Shown here: piece after piece, positions 10,194 through 23,027 of the stretch
Numbering within the stretch: the first letter of the stretch is position 1
Layout of the letters: every line of letters begins with the position of its first letter
NCBI GenBank assembly: GCA_914767715.1
Contig: OU612067.1
Location: forward strand, 4,030,001-4,094,000
DNA length: 64,000 nucleotides
Origin: Membranipora membranacea
Lineage: Eukaryota > Bryozoa > Gymnolaemata > Cheilostomatida > Membraniporidae
Direction of reading: 5' to 3'
Translations under genes and position numbers: made by a program
The notes under the pieces: generated by a model
Databases searched by the model: none
The model's input: the letters and a program-made list of their open reading frames with translations, nothing else
Told to the model about the DNA's origin: nothing

Positions 10194-10338
10194 CCAGATG
10201 CAGTTACGAAGCGGAGACTCACATACCTGGATGACAAGCCACTCCATGAGATTGAAGATGAACATATAAATAAGAGGTGTAAAAGGCGCAGTAGCCTTAT
10301 TTTAAAGTTAAAGTATGACAAAGAGCATGAAAAATGAT
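10194..10338 (+). other. Possible stray exon or relic with LTYLDD motif
   Basis: One frame reads PDAVTKRRLTYLDDKPLHEI and then a Lys/Arg-rich stretch to a stop. LTYLDD followed by basic and acidic charge resembles the cap after leucine-rich repeats in axonemal LRR proteins. No flanking LRR coding sequence was seen, so this may be chance or a lone relic. Confidence 0.2.
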
Positions 10339-10689
10339 GAGGAGGCAACTTCTAGAGTTTGTCCACAGACTGTTCACTGATGAGGAATACCGTCCAGAGG
10401 GATAGCCCTGAGTCTCACTTGCCTGACCAATATCAATATCTGCCTCAAACCTTTGGCGCTCCGCATGCACCCTTCCCACACGGCTGCGCAGGTCTCTGGC
10501 TCTCAACTACCTTCCCTGAGGGCAAGCAACCCCTGAGAACTCCTGTTTCAAATTTAGGTAACTCTAATTGCAGTTTTCTGATTGGTAAGCTAGTTCAATT
10601 TTTAAGTTCTATCATCGATAAAAGACTTCTTGACTGGAAGAAAGCAGAGTGTGATGGGTGATAGTGATGAATCATCGATGCAGCTGATG

Positions 10690-11440
10690 TGACATCAAGA
10701 GCACCCCTAGGATTAGCCATAGAATGTATTCACATCAATGACTTACCTTAAAACACTAAATGCGTAGTCAGCTTATTGCAGATGACATAATCGTATAAAA
10801 TACAACCGAAAACCACCAGGACCTGCAGGATGTTCTTATAACCCTCTCAAATTTGGAGGAAGATTTGACATGAAGTTCGACCGCATGACATGACAACACT
10901 TGACTTTCTCCAGGAAACGCCAGCCACACTCAGCGCCACTGTCACAGCATGACACTAAAATACCTAAAGCTGAAGGTGTCAAATATCTAAGAGTCACCTT
11001 TTACAGCAAGCTTACCTTAGGGTTTAATAGGGTTAATAACCATCTCCGAAGCTATGATATAGTCACGTACAGCCAGCTAGTAAGACCGGTGCTAGAGGCA
11101 TTGGCCACATAAAACTCTGTGAATGTCAACTGTCAACAGGATTTAGGCTGTGCAAAGGAGGGCTGCACGTCTTTTAAGACTGAATTAAGGGAAACAAACA
11201 CCACTGGTCTTTAGAACATCTAAAACTTCCCAATTTCTCCGACCGACGCATATGCGACCGCAGACTAGAAGTCTTAAGCCAGTGCCACTATGACAATGCT
11301 AAATTACTTGGTAAGAACATCTCTCAAGTGCAGCACACCTCAGCAAGGCGTCATTCTCAACAATATCTGCTTACTACCCTCGCCCAGTGTGCATCCCATA
11401 GTCCTCAAAAAGCTTTTCAAATTTTTTTACGGGATTGACC
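10690..11440 (+). pseudogene. LINE-C, degenerate reverse transcriptase and C-terminal fragment
   Basis: Plus-strand RT debris in shifting frames: IHINDLP, then LIADDIIV with a stop, NTTENHQDLQDVLITLSNLE, then EGVKYLRVTF, YSQLVRPVLE, QRRAARLL, and LKLPNFSDRRICDRRLEVLS. The order fits palm YADD block, thumb and C-terminal domain of a jockey/I/nimb-type LINE. Stops and frameshifts every 50-150 bp show it is old. Confidence 0.7.
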
Positions 11441-11730
11441 TGGACTGATTAACAGAGTACGACTTATAGGTTCCTTCAAGCTGGATAGGCTGGAGTTTGT
11501 AACCTGGTAACTAAACAGAGCTAGCAACTTTATTGACTCATGGATTAGCTTGAGTTTATTACACTTACGCTTATATCTAATCGGTTTTCATCGCCACATA
11601 ATGTGTTAATTAGAATAGACTGGAGGCAAGCAAAACTATATCATAGTATTTGTGGTAGCTCTTTCAACTGCTTGTGTTCAGTGATAGAATGGAATCTTTC
11701 CCGTGCATCCCCACTTTTCTGTGAAATTAA

Positions 11731-12582
11731 GTGATGTTGTCTTGATTTAAGTGATTTAAGTTGATGAAAGTATAGTTTAGTCGCACAATTTTGTCTAAAT
11801 TGGTTTTTCAGACATAACACATGGTAAATGTACCGCTGAAAATCATTTGTTACAAAGAGAGAAAGAAATCTGAATAATTTGTTGAGTAATAATACACAGG
11901 TTATTGTGTCTGAAAATGAGTTATGATTATATAATAATGTTTTAAATGTCGCTAGCATGGATTTCTGTTAATGTAGGGCCTTTTTAAAACAGTTAAACAC
12001 TGAGAATTTACAACACTCACACACAATACCGGCAGCATTGGTAGCGTTACGCCAAATCACTCCATTCATAAAAGGACGTACTCGGATTGAATTGATTATT
12101 ATTTCCAACTGACCAGAGATATCTGGATAATTTTTCTAATGATGATTCTCTAGACATCTATACAAAGTTCTGCTGATTCAGTTTATCTGGCAATCCCATA
12201 GAAAATTGCAAAAAAAACTTTCAAGATGATAAACACAAAAAATTAATGTAATGTTGTGACGTTGCGCTGTTAGCCGCAGATCAACAATCTGGGTAAGTGT
12301 TTTTCAAATTATATGAACAGCTAATGATATCAGGAAACTATGTCCAGAGTATTAACTCTAAATATTGAGAACTTTTATCACAAGTTAAAGATATGTACTG
12401 AAAGGATGATTATGGAAAAAGTTGTCTCCCCCCTGTTTATCGTGAGTGAAATTCCATTAAACCCACCTTGTGATTCCTGTTCGGAGGATGGAATACAAAA
12501 ATATAACACTTCTTCTCAATAATGTATGAAATTCAACTTTTACACTTTTAACATGGATTTTTACCCCGGGATCCCCGACTAT
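11731..12582 (-). repeat. Large inverted repeat R2, right arm
   Basis: Reverse-complement partner of 6239-7076. It keeps the same unrecognised protein-like frames; on the minus strand one runs 11958-11641 and includes LCLKNQFRQNCATKLYFHQL, also present in the left arm. Confidence 0.85.
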
Positions 12583-12659
12583 AAAACATACAGTCAAATT
12601 ATTTATGTAGAATGATAAAATTACATCATGTGACATTACATCTGCTGTGAAATTGGTCA

Positions 12660-13489
12660 ATCCTGACACTGAGATCTTTCCGATGGTATATTAAACAATG
12701 CGATATTTCTGTGGCTTAAAACAAATTTCTCGGCATTCACCTTGATGAGAGCATTATTTTTAAAACCCATATTTTAGAAGTTTGTCGGAAATTGAACTAC
12801 ATCCTATTTTTAATGCGTAGTGTACCTCCATATTTCGATATTCCCACGATTATCAATTTGTATTACACATTCTTTTATCCACATTTAATTTATGGTATTG
12901 AATTTTATGGTCATGCCGCAAATTGTCATCTTAATCAAATCTATTTACTTCAAAAATCAGCTCTTCGTGTCATACTCAAAATCCGCCCACTGGTCATGTG
13001 ACCTCTTTCTTCTCTGAGTATCAAATTATGCCCATCGAAATGCTTTTTAAATACCGCTATTTGTTACATTTTAATAATACTCGCCTTAATGGGGAGTTAG
13101 AAATTCAAACCCCTGCCATTACAGCCACTAGGTCGGAGGAAAAATTTGCCCCAAAGAGAGCCAACAACTGTAGAGGGGAGAGGTCAATGTTAACCACAGG
13201 TGATAACTTGTGGAATTCACACCTACTGGGGGAGGAGGGGGCGGCTCCTTCTGCTTTGCGTGGGAGGTTGGCGTCCTCGCTGTGGGGGTGTGGTTCGCTT
13301 CTTGTTGAGTAGGCTGCGTGTCTGGGCTTGCCCTGGGGACAGTAGCCTTCCTTTTCCTGATAATCGGATTATCGCCGTACTAGTCCTGGACTAATCTGAC
13401 CATGCCGCTGCCTTATTTTATTTCGATATTTTAGTCATTTGATTTTAATTACAATAAATTATTGCAGAAACCAAAAAAAAAAAAAAAAA
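12660..13489 (+). mobile_element. LINE-D, 3' end with poly(A) tail
   Basis: The frame gives CDISVA, a stop, then NKFLGIHLDESIIFKTHILE, a Leu/Tyr-rich region with FFYPHLIYGIEFYG and LLQKSALRVILKIRP. A one-base frameshift near 12985 is followed by PTGHVTSFFSEYQIMPIEML. This is the thumb and C-terminal domain of a LINE reverse transcriptase. A GC-richer 3' UTR follows, then a poly(A) run at about 13473-13489. The 5' part is missing, as expected for a 5'-truncated retrotransposition product; the coding part is broken. Confidence 0.8.
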
Positions 13490-14831
13490 TGTCAGATTTA
13501 ATTTTCCACTCATTGTGATTCTCCCCTGGCTTCAGTACATAACTCATAATTCTTAACATAAGCTCATAATTCTGCAACCACTAATTGTCTTATCAGAAAG
13601 TGAACCTTCTGTCAATAAAACGTAAATACTAGTAGTTCCAGTGTGCTTTTCTACATCGATTTTACAGCATAGTCTGTGTAAGTAACTGCAAAGTCATGAG
13701 ACTTGATATACTATATATTAAGTCTATGGGTCAATTGTATTTTTTTACCCGTTGTCTTTGGGTAATTGCTGTTTCCGTTTCACAAAAGAGTTAGAGACCT
13801 ATGGAAGGTGTGTCTACATACTTGAGTAGCACACTTGAGGCGTAAGAGAAGGTAACTCTATAGCTCTCATAATCCTATTGGTGAAAAAGTGGGGCTCTAA
13901 CAAAAGTTTACCAAACTCTGACTTGACTTTGTTATGTCCAAGTGATGAAGTTCACAAAGGACAATCAATTTTTGTGTGGAAAATTAAATATTATTCCACT
14001 ATAGGTTGGGCATCCATGGTTACAATGCCAATTGACACTATTCATGACGTTTAACCCTAATAATATATCTGTCTCCCAGCAGATGTTGGACGCCTACATA
14101 ATAATACCACCTTTCGGTATAATACCATTGTAGGCTGATCAAATAGTCAATGGATTGCTAGTGTAAAGCATATTCAAAAAATGATCTACACTCACATGAC
14201 CATCAACTCAAAATATCAGTATTGTCACAAGATACAGATTTTTCCTCTCAATTATAGGTTGTATAAACAAAAATCCGATATAGTATTACATAATTATATT
14301 ATATTATATTATATAAGTATTACGGAAAAAAAAACCCGGTGTAAATCCAGCTTTAGGGTGCTTGAGGGTTTGGACTTTTGTTTTTCAAAAATTTTTCACA
14401 TAAACTGTTCCCGAATTTCCAGGTCAATCTGAGGATTTGGGAAACTTTAGGATAGCTAAGCTGAGGATAACAGCTGTGGATGACAGTCTGCTATCTCCAT
14501 ACAGTCTGCTATCTCCATACAGTCTGCTATCTCCATACAGTCTGCTATCTCCATACAGTATCGATGACATTTATGTGTCTAAGGTTATAGACACATGGGT
14601 CAGTAGATTAGACAAAGTTAAATAATTAATTGACATGTTTGATATTGTGTTACTCACCAAACCAGTATATGATAACTAGATTTTTCCTCCAAGGTTTCCA
14701 CACATTAGTTTATCAGAGATTACCCATTGATCATTTAAAAGTGTTTCGAATTAGGGTCAAAGTCCCACTGCTGGTATATCGCTTAAATCTGTAATGAGTT
14801 GTTAGAATGTTACCCATCACCCTTTATCCCT
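13490..14831. other. Intergenic, downstream of esterase 1
   Basis: AT-rich DNA with no recognised gene. It contains the 18-bp tandem repeat at 14483-14559 and a short TAATAT-rich stretch near 14290-14315. The 3' UTR of esterase 1 (minus strand) must lie at the right end. Confidence 0.5.
14483..14559. repeat. 18-bp tandem repeat, four copies
   Basis: Unit acagtctgctatctccat repeated four times without change, plus a partial fifth. It lies about 270 bp past the stop codon of esterase 1. Confidence 0.95.
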
Positions 14832-17800
14832 CTATACACACTGCTGATTATCTGCTAGATACTGAAGTCTGGTGGCGCTGAGAAGATTCTTTCTCACAGC
14901 TTCTAGTCTACTCTTATGAGGTGTTCTTATCAGTCCCGTGTAATTGCTGTGCAGCTGCATGAATTTGCTGTTATATTTACTGTACTCTGGCCATCTAGGA
15001 ACACCCCGAGGGAGCTCCTTCGGTTTGTTTGGATTCCTGCAAAAGAATGATGAAAAAAATGTGAGTTTTAAGTTTTTTTATTATTTTCGACAGCATTTCA
15101 TTCATTGTCAACAACAAGCAAGTAGTAGCCACGAGTTTTTTTTGGGTCAGTAGGTACAGTGATGCACGCTTCAGAATTTAATTCCATGTGAATAACAATT
15201 AATTAATAACTTGTCACTCTACATGTAGCCAAGATAATCACCAATTGTGATTGGTAAGGTCATATACCAATGATATTACTCTACTTCTGTACCTAGGTCA
15301 TAGACTGATATCAATATCAAATTCAGCATGTCATTCTAGGTCTGAAATAGTTACCTGCCAACCAGGAATTTCACATGTCATGATCAAGCCCACGGCTCAT
15401 TATAATCATATATTATTTGAATATTGGGGAATAGGGACTCAATAAAACCAGGGGAAATGACTCCAAGATGTTGGAGAAAATGGGATGTTCAACTGATAAT
15501 TATACCAGGGAGGGTGATTATACGCTGTAGCAGATATCCTACTATGTATTAATGCTGAGGTTCGATGTAACTAGGAGATATATCATAGTCAATAACACTC
15601 ACCCTGATGTGGCAAAGTTGGTCCACATAGTCATGACTGTGTCAGAGAAATCTGCTAGGGATGGTGGGTAAGAAGTGTCTAGAATTGAGCTTGTTGCTGG
15701 ATCTGAGCCTATTATATCTATATGAATCAGAATAAAGATGACAGATGATAAAATGACGGATCTCAATATTATTGAATAACCCTTAGAATTTTATTATTGC
15801 TCTGAATAAAAAAAATATTATGCAGCAAGAATTTATCAAAAAAGGGTGAAGAAAAGTTTATTGACTTGACTAATCAAAAAGATGTTATCAGGAGGGTTGG
15901 TTCTATCTGAGTTCAGACTTTGTATCTTACATACCTGACCAAATTGTATTGGCGTCTTGCTTTAGTGCAGGTAGACCAAATACCAGTGGAAGCTCCTCTC
16001 CATGGTCAGCTGATTGACTCAACCAATCAGGCGTTAGTGAACCGAAGAGAGAAGGAGGGAGGAGCTGGGTGTAGTAATAAGCATAAGTTGAGTGATTTCC
16101 TTCACTTGATTTTTCGATTTGTCTTTGGATATCTGCATTAATGTTAACCTCACCTACAAAGATTGAGGGAAAATTGAGGAGTGATTGAAGTTAGTAATGT
16201 GAGCTTAGGGAAATGCTTTGCTTTTGATCTAGTTGAATGAATTCAACTGTGTTTTTGAGGGTAGATCAATAGAAGCTGGAAAGTGACTTTCTACTTCATG
16301 CCACGTTCTATTGACATCCAGATGTCAACTGATCAGTCTCCAAATAGATATGTTGAATCATTATACTCACTCTCAGACAACAAATTCCTTTGTTAGTAAG
16401 TCTGGAGTGTGAGATCTTACCTAATATGTCAGTCAGTCTGATGGCTCTTACTCGATCACTGCGGCTATGCTTCAGCCTGTATAGTGTATCAAGAAAATAT
16501 TGACACATGGCAGGCGAATTCGGAGTGAATGCTCTAGAACATTCATTACTCAAAATTCTTTCTGCCATCTCTTGACTTACACCATTAGTTATATTCACAT
16601 CAGGGAACGCTCGCAATGACAATGTGAGGAATAATCTCCCCTCCTGAGCATTAAAACCTGCCAGCAGATCATATCTGAAATAAAACAATGACCTTATTCT
16701 AAACTGTCCATCCACGGGTAATCTGTCATGTTGATAGATTTTATTATGTTGGTGGAGATTGTTATGCTTCTTTAACTGATCAAGACTTCACCAATACATA
16801 AATTTCTTAGCCACCTCCTTATGATCGAGATTGTGATTATGATTATGATCATATTTGAAGAGATAGCAACAGCGGAGAACCAGAGGTTATGAGAAAGCCG
16901 ACCTATACAGCGCGTAATATTGATATTGATGAAATGATCACTACCATATCTAACTCACTTTTGTGATGGTGAGAAGCCCTCCTCAGAGATATCTGATGGG
17001 AAGAAGTCATTATCAGCGGTTGGTGCCCAAGAAGGCAGTATAGGGTTGGTTGCATAGATTGATGCTGCAAATGCTTGTTCAGATGTCAGGCCAACAAAAC
17101 AGCTGAAGATGTTCCGCGTACCTGGCGAGCAATTCGTATTTGCCCTGAGTCTGGTTCTCTTTAACTGCTGATTCTTTTCTGATGAATACCATCCTGGTAT
17201 TTGCAGGGAACCTGACTGCAAAAAAGTACAGCAATCTCGCTACACTGCGTGTTTGTATCCAGTGCAGACAAAAAGTTAAATAACTAGTATATCCATTATT
17301 AGCTAAAGACTACCCAAAATACCAAAGCATGTTATAGTCAGGCAGTTACTTATGATAAAGTTGTGTCAGATTTGCATGGTAAAAAATGCTCTACTTGGTA
17401 TGAATTATTGATGGTGGATAAAATGCCTCCAATAAGGGAAGGTAACTCTCCTTGCCTGCATTATGATGTCACAGTGAACAGGAAGTGCTTGTTTTATGTA
17501 TTGCACATAACTCAATCATAAGTAGATGTCTGACTATAACATCCATTGGTCATTGAGTAGTTTTTAAATGGCACTTGAGGGTAGAGGCCATTAAGCCAAA
17601 AGTCATACACAATTATACACCAACCTGTTGTATTCCTCTGGCAAATAATCCATCTGTCCGCTTACTCATCATTAGTGCTGACACACTGGCGGCACCGCCT
17701 GACTGTCCAAATATGGTAACCTTATCTGGATCTCCTCCGAAAGCTCCGATATTCTTCTGGATCCACTGAAGAGCTGCTCTTTGATCCCACAATCCAAAGT

Positions 17801-19294
17801 TACCATTTCCTTCAATATCATTCAATAAATTATTGCGTCTATTTGAGTACAGTTTTAAATTGCTAAGGTATTTGAATTCAATGTTCATGTAGATTTGGCA
17901 GCAAATAGTATATTAAAAAAGTTCAAATGAGTTACACATCGCTCATGATGTTACCTAGCTCATCAGCGAGAAATCCAAAAGCTCCTAGTCGATAGTTGAT
18001 TGTGATGACGATCACATCCCCGTTAGCAGACAGAGGAGCTCCAGGGTACTCATTACCAGAGCCCTGAACATATCCCCCACCGTGTATCCATACCATCACA
18101 GCCTTATTAGCTTTGGAATCATCAGAAGCATTTTGAGCAGGTCTATAGATATTCAGATAGAGACAATCCTCGCTTCCCACAGTTCTACCATCTAAAATCA
18201 TTGACAAGTCTTGTGCTTAGTTTAGAAGCTTTGATGACCCGAGTAGCTCAAGCTTTTCAAATAGCTGCTCTCAGACGTTTTCTGTGTTTTGTTAAGTCGC
18301 TTTGTCACATGTATCTAGCTCATCGTGCCATTACAGTTTTAATTCCAAATGGTGAAAAGAAAAAATTATTTTTGCACATTTTTATTAGCAGTTAATTCAT
18401 TCTGAACGGAACGTTTTACAATATAGTATGCCGGATGAAATAAGATGACTCTCTCAGAATCATAAGTGTCATATTTAGAGGTAACTCTCATTCTCTGCAT
18501 TATGATGTCACAGTCTCCAGGAAATGCTTGTTTCTTGTATTGCACATCCGGGTGACTGTGACATCATCATGCAGAGAATGAGAGTTACCTTCCCTTATAG
18601 AAAGCCCTCTTTCCACCATCAATGATTCATGCCAAATAAAGCATTGATTTCTTTTTACCATGCAAATCTGACATAACTTTATGATAAGTAACAGCCTGAT
18701 TATAACATGCTTTGGTCTTTGGGTAGTCATTAAATATTGGTGACAATCAAGCATCTTCAAGGGTAGACTCCCTAGGTGACAGCTGCATTATCGAACCTCA
18801 ATCCTATCGGAAAAAAATGTACTCTGATATTCAATCGCTTACCAGGAGTTCCCTGGAAGCAGACACTACCAGTTTGGTTAGCCTCTTTTAGCCCTGACCA
18901 TGCTTCAGCCTCCAATGGTTTCTTAAATCTCAGGTTTCCTACAGGCGGCTCTGCATATCTTACACCTTAAGATAAGTATAATTATGAGAATAATGATCCG
19001 CTGAGAGCATGACTAAAATTAGAAACACCATCTGCACATCCAAACAATGCAAGAAAAATTGATCACTGCATCAGAACATATGTTTCAGTATTTGGAGTTA
19101 TCCGTAGTAGGGAATAAAGAATAAAACTAAAACTTACCTATGAATGCGTCTATCATTGATGAGCCGAACGGTGCCGTTAATCCTCGGAGTTGTCCCCCAT
19201 GACGAAGCGTGACCACTGGGTTTGATGATGTTGTTGTTGAGAAGTTCAATATTGTAGCTACAGCCAACATTATGCTCCTGGGGAGAGTATTCAT
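14832..19294 (-). CDS. Secreted carboxylesterase / cholinesterase-like protein 1
   Basis: Nine exons on the minus strand: 19294-19138, 18965-18843, 18191-17955, 17809-17625, 17215-16959, 16674-16421, 16153-15935, 15717-15603, 15036-14832. They splice to 1752 nt, 583 residues, the usual size of the type-B carboxylesterase family, which hydrolyses carboxylic esters. A hydrophobic N-terminus of about 24 residues looks like a signal peptide; no C-terminal membrane anchor is seen. Family motifs are [28 protein letters not shown] and VMVWIHGGG (oxyanion hole). The triad is Ser209 in GQSGG (usual form GESAG), Glu331 in FNAQEG, and His455 in [11 protein letters not shown]. Exon 4 uses a weak donor, GTTGGT. 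It lies head-to-head with its paralogue at 26776. Substrate unknown; the complete triad argues for a real enzyme and against a neuroligin-type adhesion protein. Confidence 0.95.
17300..17585 (+). repeat. Intronic repeat R3, copy 1 (esterase 1 intron 4)
   Basis: About 285 bp from ctacccaaaataccaaagca to the cttgagggtag end. It recurs in inverted orientation in intron 2 (about 18480-18775). The shared core includes gtaactctc, gcattatgatgtcacagt and a ttgtattgcaca-like block. The size and lack of coding sequence suggest a non-autonomous element. Confidence 0.7.
18480..18775 (-). repeat. Intronic repeat R3, copy 2 with internal hairpin (esterase 1 intron 2)
   Basis: Inverted copy of 17300-17585. 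Its left part folds back on itself: 18480-18516 pairs with 18553-18589 (gtaactctcattctctgcat and its complement, one or two mismatches) around a loop of about 36 bp. Confidence 0.75.
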
Positions 19295-19752
19295 TCTACT
19301 ATCGAGTGTTGTTTCCTGTTATTGAGTAAATCTTGAAAATCATCATACGAGAATGTATAAATTTTGAGTTGACTTATTTAAACCACATAGTGACTCCGTA
19401 CTTATCTATAGTCCGAGATCCCTGTTAGCAGCATCCATTAGTCAGCACTATTACATTCATAAGCTAATGTTGCAGCTTCTGGTGGTTGAGCTCGATAAAG
19501 TAATTGAAAACAATTATTTAAAGTCTTACCTTTGTATACTATACCGTCTGATTCATTTGAAATCTCTGGACAAAGTGATGTGTCAGTTTCTCCATTGGCA
19601 ACTATAGACTATATCAGACTATAAGCCAAAGACGTCATAGCACGACCACAATGACACAGGTCAATATTTGACCAATGTTATTGTAAAAATATATAGAAAT
19701 GTTATAATTTCTGACACACCATTTTGGATGTTAGTTGGCAATACTCGTTATT
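19295..19752. other. Upstream region of esterase 1
   Basis: This should hold the minus-strand promoter and 5' UTR of esterase 1. No specific element can be assigned with confidence. Around 19632-19665 there is a diverged copy of part of the 78-bp tandem unit that follows. Confidence 0.4.
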
Positions 19753-19986
19753 ATCTTATTTATCAGTATTATCTGAAACACGACAATAACGTCAAAGCAC
19801 AACTACAATGACACAGCTGGATACTAAGTCATCTTATTTATCAATATTATCTGAAGCACGACAATAACGTCAAAGCACAACTACAATGACACAGCTGGAT
19901 ATTTAGTCATCTTATTTATCAATATTATCTGAAACACGACAATAACGTCAAAGCACAACTGCAATGACACAGCTGGATATTAAGTC
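19753..19986. repeat. 78-bp tandem repeat, three copies
   Basis: Exactly 3 x 78 bp with only a few substitutions. Each unit contains cgacaataacgtcaaagcac and acaatgacacagctggat. It lies 460-690 bp upstream of the esterase 1 start codon. Confidence 0.95.
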
Positions 19987-22370
19987 ATTGCAAAAGTTAA
20001 AAATAAATATAGAGTTTTTATTATTTCAGACAATGGAAATAACTTTAATTGTTGACCATGTTGTTGATAGTAGCATTCCTTGTGACTGCCAGGGCAGAAA
20101 GATGGTCGTTATAAAATATCATAATAAAAATTCCATAATTTCAAAGTGAGAACACTTCTTGAAAATGGTTCATCCTTTATTCCTAAATTGTATCGGGTGG
20201 AATGGAAACCATTAAAAAAGGGATTCTCAGTGAATCCTATAACTGAGACTGGTACATTTCTGCAGATGCCATTAGGGTTAGTATGACAATTAGTCTGCAT
20301 GTTGCGTATTGTTAGCGACAGCCAATTTGGTTTTTTTCCTTTCCTACCAATTGATGATAGCTGAGCAAACAGTCTGTGAACTCTCGTATCGCATAGGATA
20401 AATGCGGCTTGTCATGTTCGACCATCTATGGTCTCCTGCTGTTCATTCAGTTTCAGCAGAAAAATATTGAATCACTCGCCTTGACCTCATAATCCTAGCA
20501 CTGTTTGAATAATCGGCAGATTCGCATTATCGATCTCAGGAATTTTGCTAATTGCATTATATTTGCTTCACCAATGCTTCTAATTCTATTGAAATTTTGG
20601 AGAGAGCAGAACACAGCCCCTCTAGTAGCTGAAGATGGGACATTGAAACTAGGAGAGACATCATGACGCATGACAGGCAGTCCAAAACGCTTGATCATCA
20701 ATCATAGAGGACAGTCCGAAAACATAGAACAGTTATCGTTGTCACCAATGATCTGCAAATGATGATGATGATGAAATGCTTCTGCTGCACTGCCGCATGC
20801 ACAAATTGAAAATGAGGAAACTTTTTCCAAGCGGAAAAATGTAAAAACTAGTTTTTTAGGTGATAGATAAGAGTTCCTCGGCTATAAATGATAGCAGATC
20901 CATGAAAATTTGTGGATCCACTAATTCTGACATGCTCTTATAGATTGTAGGTGTTTTCAAACCATATCATAATTTTTTTATCACTTTCCCTTTTGACGCC
21001 AGCGGACAGCCGCCTATTGTGCAACATAATGGAAATAAAACATTACCATTGCAATCAGCAGGAAACAAAAACTTTCAAGATCAATTAACTGTTGAACCCT
21101 ATACATCAAATTTTGTAAATAAAATTGCATTTCTAGCCACATCTTTCATAGTCTGCCATCGGACAATGGCTCTCGATCTGACAAGGTTACATTAATTTAT
21201 AGACAAATATCATGGCTATAATGTTGAATTAATTGTGGTAATCTGTTAAGAAACGATGAGAGTGCAGTATCAGATCAGACATTGTCTTCATCAAATATTT
21301 ACTATGGTGAGGCATCGTTAAATGAGTGACTTGTGAGGTCATTACTGGCGGGTGTGACATTTTGCAAATGTCACTGTCAATAGTGATGATCGTCTCTCCT
21401 GTATGATATATGTATTATTTATACATGTATTATGAATACATGAACTTGATTATGGGTAGTACTCATTCGCTGAGAATGCTTTGCAATATACCCAAAATAA
21501 ATGAGAAGAAAAAAATGAAGTCACGAAGATGTTAAGGCATAATAATGAGCAATATGATATGGAAGATCTCTTAAAATGTGAAATTAATGGCCTTGATCAA
21601 ATGTGAATCAGTAAATATTTACAAGTGGTAGCAGCTTAGAACAAGTTTGTTACCTCTGCAAATGTTTGGTATCGAGGCGCCGCGCCAGATACCAAACATT
21701 TGCAATATTCCTCCGCAACCACAGCGGGAACAAACTTGTAGCAATATATTTCATTGCCAATCTTTTATGTAGGAGTAAGGTAAAGTAACGCCAAAAACTT
21801 TTTTTCTGGTAATCAAATATTGCTTTATATAAGCTCTCGATATAAGGATTGCAGAAAACCAATTTTCAAAGATGTCAGTCATTAGACGCTATGTAATAAT
21901 TCCACATATTATTTGACAGTTTTAGGATAACTACCACACAAATGAAGAAAGAATCAAATTTTTGCTGTTTTTGCTTTTGGTAATCTCCTAGTTTCAATCT
22001 AACTTCGAATATTTATACAACACACAGTCTTAAACCTTTTTGGGATGTTGTCAAAAATAGGGATTATGTGCAAAAAGCATCACTTTGTAACCATAAATGT
22101 GTTTCGGGAGCAGCTTTAATATTGTCAAGCCGCTATCACAAGATGTGCTAGATCATTGAGATAACTTCATAGTTCTACGTCAATCATATCGGAACAAAAA
22201 TAACACAAAAAATGTTAGGGTGACCAATGATTAATGCTTCTAAAGGGCTAGTCTCAGCTTATTCGTGATTGGTGCATACATATTTGTATGATGTCCCTGT
22301 TTTGCAAAATTAATAATAATATACCTTGGAAAAAAAAATTCCAGTCACTCGTATTCAAAAAGCAATTATT
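19987..22370. other. Intergenic, nothing recognised apart from small repeats
   Basis: Contains a 16-bp-arm hairpin (21658-21673 with 21688-21703, GC-rich loop) and a block at about 21255-21345 that recurs at 30095-30185. Other frames look spurious. Confidence 0.5.
21255..21345 (+). repeat. Dispersed repeat R4, copy 1
   Basis: Resembles 30095-30185 in esterase 2 intron 6, with shared gatcagacattg, catcaa-attattcacta-like and gaggtcattac-like stretches. Diverged and non-coding. Confidence 0.6.
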
Positions 22371-23027
22371 AGGCCAGAAGCAGCTATAAGTTGTTATGGC
22401 ACGGACAATATTTGATGGCAGGATACTGATCACGTTTTATACTTCATTGGTGTATGTTCTGTAAAATTCACCGGGTGTACCCAGTTGTAGTTGTCATATT
22501 TAGAAATTAAAAGGTGTTTTGTTTTGGCATTATATGTGTGGGGAAATAACTCCTATTTTAGTGTAATCTAAGTAATCTAATCATCAGGGAATTCCAGGTT
22601 GAAATTGCATTGTGGGATTTTGTTGTCATGGCAATTAATTCACCAAGTAAACTTCGAGAGAAGGCTGCTCGTATCAGACCAGCACAAATTGAAAAATTTC
22701 AATTGAATTATGTCAAACTTCTTATGGGACTAGTATCAAAGATTATAAATACTTGATGGCAGGATACTTGATGCTAGTATGATATTGTATGGTCTTAAGA
22801 CCACTGTCTTGGGGCAATTGCAAACAACATTTTTGACGTTTCAATTGCCTCTTATGTCATTTTTTGGCTGGATATCTTTTGCATAACACATGAGCAAAGA
22901 GTTCAATGAGTGCCTCACTTTTTAGAAAGAAATCAAACTGTCAGAGTCTGAAAAACTTTGATATGCCAGCTTCGCATACTTCCCTAACATGCTAATGACA
23001 TGATATGGGGATATGCGGTAGCGCTGT

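Noticed and set aside
20495-20701. Minus-strand 68-residue frame with a GLPVMRHDVSPSFNVP segment
   Set aside because: Possibly a retroelement remnant, but no diagnostic motif was found on either side.
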